A stretch of 64,000 nt of DNA from positions 186,001 through 250,000 of the forward strand of contig JAQWQC010000006.1 in NCBI GenBank assembly GCA_029245025.1. Direction: 5' to 3'. The stretch is from Rhodospirillaceae bacterium (GTDB lineage: Bacteria; Pseudomonadota; Alphaproteobacteria; Rhodospirillales; Rhodospirillaceae). Positions 47,398 through 57,686 of this stretch are shown one piece after another. Below the pieces are notes generated by a model. That model worked only from the letters and a program-made list of their open reading frames with translations. It was not told the origin of the DNA and did no database searches. Position 1 is the stretch's first letter, and each line of letters starts with the position of its first letter. A program made the translations under genes and the position numbers.

Positions 47398-48309
47398 CTA
47401 TTGCAGATCGCGCGCTAGGCGAATGCCAAATACCTGAGTGACAAAATCTTCCGTATCACGACCGCGGAACGTTGGTCGTTGCCAGGTGGCCCGAGAGTGC
47501 CAAGCGCCACCACGAACGCCGCGCTTCTCGCACACACCATCGACCAAGTACGCCGAGCCATCGGTCGGCTGAATACCGTATGGCACGTGGTGACAGTCCT
47601 CGACCCATTCCCAAACATTCCCAATCACATCGTGTATGCCGAAATCATTTTTGGCGAGTGACCCAACAGGGGCGACGGTCGGGTGTCCGTCGTCACAGGC
47701 GACGGGATCCCACGGGCGCTGACCGGCAGCAGACTGATCATAATAGTTCGCTTCCGCGCAGCCCGCTTCGGGGTCATCACCCCAGGAGTGAACGGTCTGC
47801 ATACCATCGTGAGCAACATATTCCCATTCTGCTTCCGTCGGCAAGCGGTAGGGCTGTCCCGTTCGATCCGCAAGCCACGACACATAGGCCTTAGCATCGT
47901 ACCAAGACAAACACGCGGCAGGATCATCGTCTCGAGGCGGGCGGCCATATCCTGGATCACGCCAATCTTTACCCGCAACATTTTCGACCGACTCTCCCGT
48001 CCACATCCGGCAATCGGTTCCAGCTTCATGGCCCGTTTCGTCAACGAACTGACGGAACTGAGCCGTTGTCACTTCGAGAAGACCGAAAGCGAAACTGTAA
48101 CGGATGGACACCAAGTGTGGCGGTCCCTCGTACCGCTCCTCATTCACGCCTCCATCAAACCCCATGACGAAATCACCTGGAGGAATCACAACCATCTGAG
48201 GGCAGTCAGCACAGTCAGCAAAAATACTGCCCTGTTGGAGATCGAGAGAAGCGCTTCCGGCCAATGCCGATGAAGTGAACAGTAAAGTAGCTGCGTACAA
48301 AGCGCGCAT
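47398..48309 (-). CDS. Secreted SUMF1/formylglycine-generating-enzyme-like protein
   Basis: MVVIPPGDFVMGFDGG; YRLPTEAEWEYVAHDG; GIHDVIGNVWEWVEDC; RGVRGGAWHSRATWQRPTFRGRD. Confidence 0.9.
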   Translation of the reverse strand: MRALYAATLLFTSSALAGSASLDLQQGSIFADCADCPQMVVIPPGDFVMGFDGGVNEERYEGPPHLVSIRYSFAFGLLEVTTAQFRQFVDETGHEAGTDCRMWTGESVENVAGKDWRDPGYGRPPRDDDPAACLSWYDAKAYVSWLADRTGQPYRLPTEAEWEYVAHDGMQTVHSWGDDPEAGCAEANYYDQSAAGQRPWDPVACDDGHPTVAPVGSLAKNDFGIHDVIGNVWEWVEDCHHVPYGIQPTDGSAYLVDGVCEKRGVRGGAWHSRATWQRPTFRGRDTEDFVTQVFGIRLARDLQ

Positions 48310-48325
48310 AGTGTTTTCCTTCACG

Positions 48326-49273
48326 TCAGTTCATGCTTAGGTCGCGCGCAAGCCGAAACCCAAAGAGGTGACTGATACGATCTTCTGGATCACGGCCCCG
48401 GAATGTCGGACGATCCCAGAACACTGGAGACGACCAACTTCCGCCCTTAACAGCACGATTTTCACATGTCCCCGTGGCTTGCACTGCACTTCCATCTGTC
48501 GGTGCAAGAGGGGCTGGCATGAAGTAACAGTCCTCGACCCATTCCCAGACATTACCAATGACATCGTAAAGACCGAATGCATTGGGCCTTAATGACCCGA
48601 CCGGGGCGACAATGGCATAACCGTCATCGCAATCTACAGGATCGTGTGGTCTTTTGGGGTCAGTGCCTGACTGATCGTAATAGTTAGCAACCTCACAACC
48701 ACCATTAGGGTCATCACCCCAAGTATACTCACCTATGGTGCCAGCGCGGGCTGCGTATTCCCATTCGGCTTCAGTCGGCAGGCGGTAGGCCTGGCCAGTC
48801 TTTTTAGACAACCACTGAGTATATGCTTTGACATCAGTCCACGTAACACAGGCAACCGGTTCGTTGTCTGCCGGGGGCCGTCCGTACCCTGGGTCGCGCC
48901 AATCGGCACCTTCAGTGTGTAACCAAGTCTCGCCATTCCAAATGGCGCATTTGGTGCCGGACACGTGCCCCGTATCCTCCACGAATGCACCGTACTCACC
49001 TTGAGTCACTTCAGTCCGTCCTAATGCAAACGAGTACTCGATAGAGACGGCGCGCACCGGTCCTTCATAGCGTCGCTCCAGCCCTGGCTTATCCAAGTCA
49101 ATACCGCCATCGTACCCCATAGTAAATTGACCCGGGGGCACAACGACCATTTCCGGGCAATCAGAGCAGTCTTGGAAAACGGCACCAGCATTCACGTTTA
49201 CGTCTGCGGCCTGGGCAGACCATGTCAGCGCAACAACACAAATAGAGAGAAAAAGACGAAAGAAATGTTGCAT
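48326..49273 (-). CDS. Secreted SUMF1/formylglycine-generating-enzyme-like protein, paralogue of neighbour
   Basis: MVVVPPGQFTMGYDGG; YRLPTEAEWEYAARAG; GLYDVIGNVWEWVEDC; AVKGGSWSSPVFWDRPTFRGRD. Confidence 0.9.
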   Translation of the reverse strand: MQHFFRLFLSICVVALTWSAQAADVNVNAGAVFQDCSDCPEMVVVPPGQFTMGYDGGIDLDKPGLERRYEGPVRAVSIEYSFALGRTEVTQGEYGAFVEDTGHVSGTKCAIWNGETWLHTEGADWRDPGYGRPPADNEPVACVTWTDVKAYTQWLSKKTGQAYRLPTEAEWEYAARAGTIGEYTWGDDPNGGCEVANYYDQSGTDPKRPHDPVDCDDGYAIVAPVGSLRPNAFGLYDVIGNVWEWVEDCYFMPAPLAPTDGSAVQATGTCENRAVKGGSWSSPVFWDRPTFRGRDPEDRISHLFGFRLARDLSMN

Positions 49274-49370
49274 GAGATAATCCCCTTTTTTGATTGGGTC
49301 TGATCATGGCGACCGCCGACATAAAGGGAAAGGGGTGTCAGGCACTTGTTCCGCCTGTGAACAGTTTGCC

Positions 49371-51323
49371 TTACAACCTGCGAGCAAGCCTCGCGCCCTC
49401 TTGGACCGCAGCCCATATGCCGCGCGGTGCCACACAATCGCCAATGGCATGAACCCCTTCAGGCACTGCCCTGGCCGCCGCACCCATGGATAACGCTATC
49501 GAATCAAATGGCCCGAGAAGGTCACCGTCCGACGCCATAGCAAAGCAGCCATCAACGGACTTGACGTACACATTGTTTACAACAGTCACAGCGGCATCTT
49601 TTAGTCGTGCCGCAAATAGAGGCAATTCTCCAGTGGCTCCAAGATCAGGAAGACCGAGCACGGCGCTGTTTGTCGCGACAGTCACGTGAGTGACAGTTTT
49701 ATGCGAAACCAATGCTTCGATAAAATTCAAAGCGGGCCACCCGCCCTCTTCGTCGATCACCAACACCGACCCTGAGACATCTGCTGTTCCCGCAAGAATC
49801 TGGCGACTGTGCGGTAATGCTTCCGTGCCCGGAATGCCGTTCACCAGAGTTGGCCGAAACCGCAATTGCCAAATGGAAGCGGGCTCAGCGCCAACCGCCC
49901 AAACCACATCATCCGCGCCGAGTGCATTGACATCTTCAACGCGAGCATCGAGTTGCACGTCAACACCAAGATGATTCAACTCAGCCGTCCACCATTCCAA
50001 TGGAAGATTGAATTCTCCTCGATGGGGACAATTTGCCGCTAGTCGAAGGTCTCCACCCAACTGACGAGACGCTTCATAAAGAGTCACATCATGTCCACGC
50101 ACTGCCGCCACGCGCGCGCATTCCAATCCTGCGGGCCCCCCACCCACAATTACGATCCGTTTTTTCTTTGCAGCTTCGGTTATAGGCGGCAATTCATCTT
50201 CACGGCCTGCTTCCGCATTAAAGTTGCAGCCAGCGGGAATAGAACGACCCGCAAAACCGAGGCACGACTGATTACAGCCGGTACATTGGCGAATACGATT
50301 GACTTGTCCACTCTCGGCTTTAGTCATCCAATCCGCATCCGCAATGAAGGCCCGCGCGACAGCGACCAGGTCCGCCTGATCATTGGCGAGAACGTCTTCG
50401 GCCGCGTCTGGTGTTGTGATCCGGCCAGCAACAATGACGGGAACCTCTAAAGCCTGCTTGAACTTTGCAGACAACGCGGCGATTTGGGGTCGCGGATAAG
50501 TCATGGGGGGTATTGTTTCTGCGAAGTTAGCATTCGACCCAGCCATGACGCTGATGTAATCGGTCAAGCCACTTGCTGCGATGTGCTCCATTGCCGGTAA
50601 AGAGTGGTCGATGGTGTATCCATCCATTTCGCCGGGGATCGCGTGATAGACCGACGTACGAATGCCGAGGGCAACATGTGATGGCATTTTTTCACGAATG
50701 GCTTCTAGTATTTCGACAACGAAACGGCACCGGTTCTCGACAGAACCTCCATAGCTATCCGTGCGGTGATTGAGTTGGGGATTTAAGAATGATCCCAGCA
50801 GATAGTCCGACGAAGTCTGCACCTCCAGAACGTCCAGCCCTGCTTTAATGCATCGTTCGGCGGCAGATACGTAATACGGAATGATGTCTTTAATATCCGC
50901 GACCGACATGGCCCGTGGAATTTCTCCAATTTGAACAGAGGGTATGGCTGACGGCGCCAAAGCTGGAGCACCGCGCCGATAAGAAACGTTATGACCGCCG
51001 TGCCAGAGGATAATGGAGAGCTTGGCTCCTGCGGCGTGCACGTCATCCGCGGTGGTAGCTAGAGAGCCTAATATATCGTCCCGCCACAGCTCGACCTGAC
51101 CACTCCACGTTTGAGAGTGGGGATGGATCGGCGCCGACTCAATTCCAATCAGAGCGGCGCCACCCCTCGCCCGTGCCGATAAATACATACGATACTTATC
51201 CGTGATGCCGCCGCTTGAATCTCCATGCACCATGGAGTGCCCGGGAACCACAACCCGATTGCGGAGATCAACTGGTCCCAATGAGACAGGAGATGACAGA
51301 TGGGGAAAGGCCTGCGTCGACAC
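49371..51323 (-). CDS. NADH:flavin oxidoreductase, FMN/4Fe-4S/FAD (2,4-dienoyl-CoA reductase / TMADH-like)
   Basis: OYE barrel; CTGCNQSCLGFAGRSIPAGC (CxxCxxxCx11C); KRIVIVGGGPAGLECARVAAVRGHDVTLYE. Confidence 0.93.
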   Translation of the reverse strand: MSTQAFPHLSSPVSLGPVDLRNRVVVPGHSMVHGDSSGGITDKYRMYLSARARGGAALIGIESAPIHPHSQTWSGQVELWRDDILGSLATTADDVHAAGAKLSIILWHGGHNVSYRRGAPALAPSAIPSVQIGEIPRAMSVADIKDIIPYYVSAAERCIKAGLDVLEVQTSSDYLLGSFLNPQLNHRTDSYGGSVENRCRFVVEILEAIREKMPSHVALGIRTSVYHAIPGEMDGYTIDHSLPAMEHIAASGLTDYISVMAGSNANFAETIPPMTYPRPQIAALSAKFKQALEVPVIVAGRITTPDAAEDVLANDQADLVAVARAFIADADWMTKAESGQVNRIRQCTGCNQSCLGFAGRSIPAGCNFNAEAGREDELPPITEAAKKKRIVIVGGGPAGLECARVAAVRGHDVTLYEASRQLGGDLRLAANCPHRGEFNLPLEWWTAELNHLGVDVQLDARVEDVNALGADDVVWAVGAEPASIWQLRFRPTLVNGIPGTEALPHSRQILAGTADVSGSVLVIDEEGGWPALNFIEALVSHKTVTHVTVATNSAVLGLPDLGATGELPLFAARLKDAAVTVVNNVYVKSVDGCFAMASDGDLLGPFDSIALSMGAAARAVPEGVHAIGDCVAPRGIWAAVQEGARLARRL

Positions 51324-51329
51324 GACCGT

Positions 51330-52085
51330 CTAATCCCCAGGTGGAACAAAATCGACGGGGACAGGTGTCGGCGCGTCTGGGGCTGGCTTGCCCTGGGCTC
51401 TCAACACCTCGGCCACCTTTGATTGGCAATACTCAGCGCTGTCTTCGCCTTCATACTCCTTGTTAAAGTGAGACAGCACTGACGACCGCTGCACGGCTTC
51501 ATCCCACCACGCCGTTAGTGCGGGACGACCATTGCGCCAATTCCAGTCTTTAGGCACTGGGGCGTGCAAACCACGACCTGTTTGACGATCAAGGTACGAT
51601 AGACCATGCAGAGCGGACGCCTGACCGATATCAAATGATGTAAACCCTTTCTCCGCGTCTTCTTCCATCTGATCAACCGCGCGAACCACCTTCGCCCAAT
51701 TCCACTTGAACACCATTTCCCGCGGCGGCTTTTCAAGACTTTCCAAAGCCATAACAACGGTCACCTCAAACAAGGTATCTGCGAGAGCCAATCGCCGTAC
51801 CGTGTCCCACCGGGCTGGACCTTCGGCGGGATACAGCCGATGGCCTGTGGTCGACAAGGAATCCAGATATTCAACGACAGTTTGGCTACCGTACAAAATC
51901 ATGCCGTCATCTAGAGCCAATGTTGGAACTTTGTGCAGCGGATTGATAGCCGCAATAGAATAGCCGTCTTTCACAGGATATACCGGCACAAAGTCCAGTT
52001 GGTCCCAAACCCCCGATTCATGAGCGACAACCAAAACTTTGTGAATAAACCCGTGAATAGGTGAGTAAAATAATTTCATGGCCAT
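51330..52085 (-). CDS. Glutathione S-transferase family protein
   Basis: MKLFYSPIHGFIHKVLVVAHESGV...INPLHKVPTLALDDGMILYGSQTVVEYLDSL. Confidence 0.88.
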   Translation of the reverse strand: MAMKLFYSPIHGFIHKVLVVAHESGVWDQLDFVPVYPVKDGYSIAAINPLHKVPTLALDDGMILYGSQTVVEYLDSLSTTGHRLYPAEGPARWDTVRRLALADTLFEVTVVMALESLEKPPREMVFKWNWAKVVRAVDQMEEDAEKGFTSFDIGQASALHGLSYLDRQTGRGLHAPVPKDWNWRNGRPALTAWWDEAVQRSSVLSHFNKEYEGEDSAEYCQSKVAEVLRAQGKPAPDAPTPVPVDFVPPGD

Positions 52086-52172
52086 GTTGGCGTCCCCCAA
52101 GATTGTTGATTAACTCTAGGATAGCCCGTCACCCCCGTATTTATGCAAGATGAAACCTGAGAGGACCTTCCT

Positions 52173-53372
52173 GTGACCAATGAAGAAAGCGGCCCTAGTC
52201 CATTCCTAAAGGGCAAATCACCAGAAATCTTTGGTCACTACGACCCGAAATTTCAGGGGGTGGCGGACATATTTGACCAAAACCTCACTGACCGCGGCCT
52301 CAATGGCGATGTCGGCGCAAGCTGTGCATTGGTGATTGATGGAGAACCAGTTGTCGATCTTTGGGGCGGATACGCCGATGTGGAACACGACCGGACTTGG
52401 CAAGAAGACACGTTATGCTGTTGTTGGTCGGTTTCAAAAACGGCGGGTACGCTTTTAACTTTGAGAATGATCGACCAAGGCTTGCTTGATTTAGACACAG
52501 CTGTCGCCGAGTACTGGCCTGCTTTTGCCACCAGCGGAAAAGACGGCGTTCTTGTGCGACATCTCTTAAACCACACGGCGGGACTATCCTTCGTCGATGC
52601 GGATTTGGCGCCCGGGCAGGTCAATGATTGGGATGTCATGATTGAGGCCATAGAGCAGACGTCCCTTAACTGGGGTACCGGGTCTCGACTCGGCTACCTC
52701 AATATGACCCAAGGGTACTTGCTGGCTGGCCTGTGCTCCAAAGTGAATGGCGGACGACGTCTCGCCCAATTCTGGCAAGATGAGGTTGCCGTTCCTCTCG
52801 ACATCGATTGGCATTTTTCTGTGCCCGATGACATCACGCCCCGGCTGGCAACGGTCTACCAAAGTGACCCAGCCCAATTCGGCAAAATGATTGACGCAAA
52901 CCCGGACAGCATTTTTGCCAAAAGCATGAAGGGACGTGACCCCGACGAGACCTACAACACCAAAACATGGCGCAAAGCTGAAAACGGTGCCGGTACAGGA
53001 CACACAAACGCACGCGCAATGGCCAAATTGTATGGGGCGTTTGCGAATGACGGATCACTCAATGGCATCACAATTCTATCAGCTGAAACTCTGGAGTTAG
53101 CAAGCACTGAAACTGTTCGGGAGACGTGTGCCGTCAACACGCTCGAGCTAAGGTTTTCGCATGGATTTGAATTGAACTGCCCGCCGGTTACACCGATGGG
53201 ACAGGGAGACCGCTGTTTCGGCTATGCAGGGGCTGGCGGCTCATACGCGTTTGCAGATCCCGATATCAAACTGGGCTTCGGATTTAGTCATAACGTCATG
53301 CATACGGGCGTCGGACCAGGTCCGTGCGGACTGCCTTTGGTTGAAGCCGCATTGGAACAGGCCTACGCGTAA
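52173..53372 (+). CDS. EstB-like serine hydrolase (beta-lactamase fold) with canonical SxxK
   Basis: GTG start; DTLCCCWSVSKTAGTLLTLRMIDQGLLDLDTAVAEYWPAF; VRHLLNHTAGLS; GYAGAGGSYAFADP. Confidence 0.88.
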   Translation: MTNEESGPSPFLKGKSPEIFGHYDPKFQGVADIFDQNLTDRGLNGDVGASCALVIDGEPVVDLWGGYADVEHDRTWQEDTLCCCWSVSKTAGTLLTLRMIDQGLLDLDTAVAEYWPAFATSGKDGVLVRHLLNHTAGLSFVDADLAPGQVNDWDVMIEAIEQTSLNWGTGSRLGYLNMTQGYLLAGLCSKVNGGRRLAQFWQDEVAVPLDIDWHFSVPDDITPRLATVYQSDPAQFGKMIDANPDSIFAKSMKGRDPDETYNTKTWRKAENGAGTGHTNARAMAKLYGAFANDGSLNGITILSAETLELASTETVRETCAVNTLELRFSHGFELNCPPVTPMGQGDRCFGYAGAGGSYAFADPDIKLGFGFSHNVMHTGVGPGPCGLPLVEAALEQAYA

Positions 53373-53384
53373 AGTTGTACTTCA

Positions 53385-54569
53385 CTACTTCCAACCACCA
53401 AAGGTGAACCACTTTAGACCACCTTGCAGTTTGCCCACATTACCTTCAACCGCGTCAGCACTTTCCGAGGCCGCATCTTTTACGGCATCTGCACCGAATC
53501 CGTGCTGGCTTGGAATTACGAAGCGTACAAAATTCTCCGCATCAAATCCGGCATCCGTAACAGCCTTTTGCACATCCGTATCGCGCAAAGATTTGTAGAA
53601 CGGCTCTTTGTTGTAGTACGCGTCCCAGTCCATATAGAACTGGTCGTAAGGCTCCATGTCTGCGTTCAATGGCAGCTCCATATGAATCATTAAACCACCT
53701 GGCTTTAGCACGCGATAACTCTCAGCCAGCACCTTAGCAACATCCGCCGGTGGTATCTCGTGCAACACCATCGCCGACCAAACAATATCAACACTGTTAT
53801 CCTCAAACTTCAGGTCCGTGCCATTCATTTGATGAAAGTGGATCGGCTGCCCCATAGCCTTGCAGCGGGCATGCCCATACCTGACATTAGGCGCAGCCGG
53901 ATCAATGGCATGAACCTCTAAATCAGGCCAGGCTTCAAGCCAAGGCAACGTGTTGAATCCAATTGTCGCTCCGATATCGATCATCGTATCGGGGGTGAAA
54001 TCTGGGTACCGGGCTTTGATGAATTGAGATACAGATCGCCCAGTGTCATCCATCTCCGGACCGAGATACCCCATGAGAAAAACAGACAGGCCGTTGTCAT
54101 ACAGCGCCCCTTGGGCGACATCGCCGTCAAACCGTTCTGTGTGATAACAGCCGGGCATAAGGTGAACATCAAGCTCACTGATATAGCGTGGCACTTCGAG
54201 CGTGGGATCAAGATGAAGGGTAGCGTCATCGGCATTTTGCTTGGCAGCCTTTTCGGCTATCTCTGCAGATGACCGTGCGATTGCCGGCAGGACGGATCGC
54301 CAAACCAATTCTTGCGTTCCGTTGCGCACGGCAGAATAAAACTTGAATATGGAGTCCGGCTTTATCGCCTTGTGGATTTCCGGTCCGTCTCTCGGGCCTC
54401 TGCCATTTTTCTTCTCAAAGGACGGTTGAACCCGGTGGTCGTACACTGTGCGCATATGCCCAGCAAGATTGCCCAGAACATACTGTCGCATTCCTGTCGC
54501 AAACCCCTGACGGGCCGCTTCATCCCGCGTGGATTCTATTGCCAAGTGGTGGCTTAAGCGTGTGGGCAT
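53385..54569 (-). CDS. Class I SAM-dependent methyltransferase
   Basis: TMIDIGATIGFNTLPWLEAWPDLEVHAIDPAAPNVRYGHARCKAMG; DLKFEDNSVDIVWSAMVLHEIPPADVAKVLAESYRVLKPGGLMIHME. Confidence 0.88.
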   Translation of the reverse strand: MPTRLSHHLAIESTRDEAARQGFATGMRQYVLGNLAGHMRTVYDHRVQPSFEKKNGRGPRDGPEIHKAIKPDSIFKFYSAVRNGTQELVWRSVLPAIARSSAEIAEKAAKQNADDATLHLDPTLEVPRYISELDVHLMPGCYHTERFDGDVAQGALYDNGLSVFLMGYLGPEMDDTGRSVSQFIKARYPDFTPDTMIDIGATIGFNTLPWLEAWPDLEVHAIDPAAPNVRYGHARCKAMGQPIHFHQMNGTDLKFEDNSVDIVWSAMVLHEIPPADVAKVLAESYRVLKPGGLMIHMELPLNADMEPYDQFYMDWDAYYNKEPFYKSLRDTDVQKAVTDAGFDAENFVRFVIPSQHGFGADAVKDAASESADAVEGNVGKLQGGLKWFTFGGWK

Positions 54570-54732
54570 ACCCCGTCTCCTTGGTGCTCACATAAAAATA
54601 GAGCAATAAGACTACAGCGAATGGAAAATCTCGACAATTGTGCTGTTCGTCGCCCCTTAGTGAGCGATCAAGACCCGCAGCTTCGCATGCTTGACCGTTG
54701 GGACCGCTATAAGAATCGCTGGAAAACAGGCC

Positions 54733-55923
54733 TTAAATGGCCACAGACATAGCGTCATACCCGAGCTCATCCTCAACACCGGCGCTGGGGGATTGCTTCC
54801 GGTCTTCAGGCGTCGCACTCATATATGTCTGCCCTCGCTCGAGTGAGGCAACGTGGAACTTGTTGGCTCGGGTCAAGCGCGCACGCTCATACCGACGCAA
54901 CGCATCCTGCCAATCATCCCCCGATGCCTCAAAACAGCGGGCCAGGACGGCGGCATCTTCAATGGCCATGCCGGCGCCCATGCCATGGAACGGGGTCATC
55001 GGATGGGCCGCATCTCCAAGCAGACTGACTCGGCCCTTGATCCAACTGTCGAGGGGTTTGCGACTGTGCAATGCCCAGCGATTGCAACGCCCCTCAGGGG
55101 TAGCGCGAATAATGCTCACCACATCATCACACCAACCCTCAAATTCTTCCAAGACCTCGGTGATATCAGTTTGGTCTTTCCAACTTTCGGAGGTGTAGCC
55201 AGACCGGCGGGCATTGGCGACATAGTTAATCAGGGTGCCATGTCGTACGGGATATCGCGCAAACATTTTGTTTTCAGCAGGATAAGCCGCAAAGTGTGGA
55301 TCAACGCTTACATTCGGAACACCCGACCGATCCACCAATCCACGCCAGGCCATATAGCCGGTAAACACCGGCGGTTCAGTTTGGAAGAGCTTATCTCTAA
55401 TGATCGACTTCAGACCATCGCAAGCGATAGCGACATCAACACGGTCTGTTTCACCGTTGGCAAACTGCAAAGTCACACCGTCATCGTCTTGCGAAATATC
55501 GGTAAGCCTGTAGTTCAGCTTAAGCGAATCTTCATCGGCGTTGAACGCTCGTTCCAGAGCAACATGCACATCTGCTCGGTGCATCAACCGTGAAACCGCG
55601 CCGTGTTCCTTCATATAAGCATCGCGGCCGCGTGGGAGGTAATTGAGCCGTTCGCCTGTCTCGTAATGCAATATGCCAACGTTCGGTGTCGCGCTGGCCA
55701 GGACTTCGAATTCGTCTTCCAGTCCTAGCCCATTAATAACCCGGTTCGCGTTGGGTCCGACTGTAATGCCAGCGCCGATCTCACCGAGTTCTGGGGACTG
55801 CTCATAAACAACGACGTTGATCCCGCGCTGTTGCATAGCCACTGCCGCTGTCATGCCGCCGAGCCCAGCGCCAATCAACCCAATCCTAAAATTATTGTCC
55901 ACGGTGTGCGTCCTATGAGTCAT
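54733..55923 (-). CDS. FAD-dependent monooxygenase (salicylate-hydroxylase-like)
   Basis: FRIGLIGAGLGGMTAAVAMQQRGINVVVYEQSPELGEIGAGITVGPNANRVINGLGL; VSLLGDAAHPMTPFHGMGAGMAIEDAAVLARC. Confidence 0.9.
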   Translation of the reverse strand: MTHRTHTVDNNFRIGLIGAGLGGMTAAVAMQQRGINVVVYEQSPELGEIGAGITVGPNANRVINGLGLEDEFEVLASATPNVGILHYETGERLNYLPRGRDAYMKEHGAVSRLMHRADVHVALERAFNADEDSLKLNYRLTDISQDDDGVTLQFANGETDRVDVAIACDGLKSIIRDKLFQTEPPVFTGYMAWRGLVDRSGVPNVSVDPHFAAYPAENKMFARYPVRHGTLINYVANARRSGYTSESWKDQTDITEVLEEFEGWCDDVVSIIRATPEGRCNRWALHSRKPLDSWIKGRVSLLGDAAHPMTPFHGMGAGMAIEDAAVLARCFEASGDDWQDALRRYERARLTRANKFHVASLERGQTYMSATPEDRKQSPSAGVEDELGYDAMSVAI

Positions 55924-56090
55924 CCTGAATGGCGCATACTACTGATGTGCCCCCCTAGGTATAATAGGGAAATACTACCGATTCATCTCGTGAAATGACT
56001 ACGGGCCAGGGAAGGATAAGTATTTATTTTCTTAAGAAGGCCAAATTAGAATCGGTGCTTACGTGCAACTTTAATCGGGCTGTCTGATTG

Positions 56091-56666
56091 TCACAACGAC
56101 TTCAACCAGCCCTTCTCTTTCACATATTTTTCGACACGGGATTTAAGATCGTCGAAGGGTAATTTTTGCGATACCCATTCAGCGCGACTTGCACCCAAAT
56201 CATCGACCCGTTTTGCCCATTCCGGGCCAAACATCTTATCTCCCAGAAAATCACGGAGAATGCGGGACAATCCAGCCACCTTTCCATCCGTAGACACTGT
56301 CACTTGCAGGTGACCACGACGTAGGATAGCTGGCATATGAAAATCGCACTGGTCTTGACGATCATGCACATTGGTGAAGGCACCAATCTCGTGGGCCCAT
56401 GAAACAATTTTCTGCGTTGCTTCTTCGTCAATGTCACAGACATATACAATACGAAATTTCGTAGCCTCAAAATCTTTTTGCGCCGGCAGACGGTCGTATA
56501 ATTGCCCGCCAGAAAGTTCTGACACTCGAGACTCAGGGGCGGTAGCAAACGTAGTGATGTTCTGCGCACCGCTCGAACGTAAAGTGTTCAGCCGCTGGGC
56601 TGCGGCAAATCCGTTCCCGATCACCGCAATGGGCGTCTGCGTGACATCCAGCATAAGTGGCAGCAT
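56091..56666 (-). CDS. Precorrin-2 dehydrogenase / sirohaem synthase N-terminal-type protein
   Basis: MLPLMLDVTQTPIAVIGNGFAAAQRLNTLRSSGAQ...TNVHDRQDQCDFHMPAILRRGHLQVTVSTDGKVAGLSRILRDFL. Confidence 0.85.
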   Translation of the reverse strand: MLPLMLDVTQTPIAVIGNGFAAAQRLNTLRSSGAQNITTFATAPESRVSELSGGQLYDRLPAQKDFEATKFRIVYVCDIDEEATQKIVSWAHEIGAFTNVHDRQDQCDFHMPAILRRGHLQVTVSTDGKVAGLSRILRDFLGDKMFGPEWAKRVDDLGASRAEWVSQKLPFDDLKSRVEKYVKEKGWLKSL

Positions 56667-57682
56667 TACGAAGGCTCAGTAAGTGCGGTGGCAATATCAA
56701 TGGCCGCATAGGTGAAGATACCGCGCGCACCTGCCCGCTTGAACGCAAGCAGGGATTCCATGAATGCCGTTGTTCTATCAAACAAGCCGTTTTCAGCACC
56801 GAGGCTCAACATGGCGTACTCACCACTGACCTGATAGGCAAAGACCGGCACATCAAATGATCGCGACAGATCGCGAATAACATCTAAGTACGGCAAGCCG
56901 GGCTTAACCATGACCATGTCTGCTCCTTCAATGATATCGAGGTCAACTTCACGCAACGCTTCAGCCGCGTTGGCAGGGTCCATCTGATACGTGGATTTGT
57001 CTGCCCCGCCGAGCGCTCGACTTGACCCAACGGCATCCCGAAACGGTCCGTAAAAACACGAGGCATATTTTGCTGCATAAGACAGGATCAACGTGTCGAT
57101 GAAGCCCCGGGCTTCCAGCGCCGCGCGGATCGCACCGACGCGCCCGTCCATCATGTCCGAGGGAGCAACAATATCGCAGCCTGCTTCCGCTAACGTCAGA
57201 GCCTGTTTGACAAGAACGGCGACCGTTTCATCATTGATCACTTTGCCCGCGCGCAACAGACCATCGTGCCCATGGCTTGTGTACGGGTCGAGCGCCACAT
57301 CACAAATAACACCAATATCAGGAACCGCTGCTTTGATGGTGCGGATCGCGCGACACACCAAGGAGTTTGGATTATACGCCTCGGCACCATCTTCGGTCTT
57401 TAATACGGACTCAACGGCAGTAAAAAGAGCGATTGCGGGAATACCTAATTCGGCGGCTTGGGCGGCAGTTTTAACCGCAAGGTCGATGCTTAATCGATCA
57501 ATGCCAGGCAAGGTGCCCACTGGTTCTCGGTGTGCATTCCCTTCGATAAGAAATAATGGCAACACCAAGTCCGCCGGCTGGAGCGTTGCTTCGCGAACGA
57601 GACGTCTAATCCAAGGTGCTTGGCGCGTCCGGCGAAGACGTGTAGCAGGATAAGCCGCGTGAGAATCACCAGAACGAGACAT
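56666..57682 (-). CDS. hemB: Porphobilinogen synthase (5-aminolevulinate dehydratase)
   Basis: RLRRTRQAPWIRRLVREATLQPADLVLPLFLIEG; VICDVALDPYTSHGHDG; APSDMMDGRVGAIR; VKPGLPYLDVIRDL. Confidence 0.96.
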   Translation of the reverse strand: MSRSGDSHAAYPATRLRRTRQAPWIRRLVREATLQPADLVLPLFLIEGNAHREPVGTLPGIDRLSIDLAVKTAAQAAELGIPAIALFTAVESVLKTEDGAEAYNPNSLVCRAIRTIKAAVPDIGVICDVALDPYTSHGHDGLLRAGKVINDETVAVLVKQALTLAEAGCDIVAPSDMMDGRVGAIRAALEARGFIDTLILSYAAKYASCFYGPFRDAVGSSRALGGADKSTYQMDPANAAEALREVDLDIIEGADMVMVKPGLPYLDVIRDLSRSFDVPVFAYQVSGEYAMLSLGAENGLFDRTTAFMESLLAFKRAGARGIFTYAAIDIATALTEPS

Positions 57683-57686
57683 GTTG

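Noticed and set aside
47398-49273. Annotation as true formylglycine-generating enzymes
   Set aside because: Catalytic cysteine positions are substituted in both and no sulfatase is present in the window.
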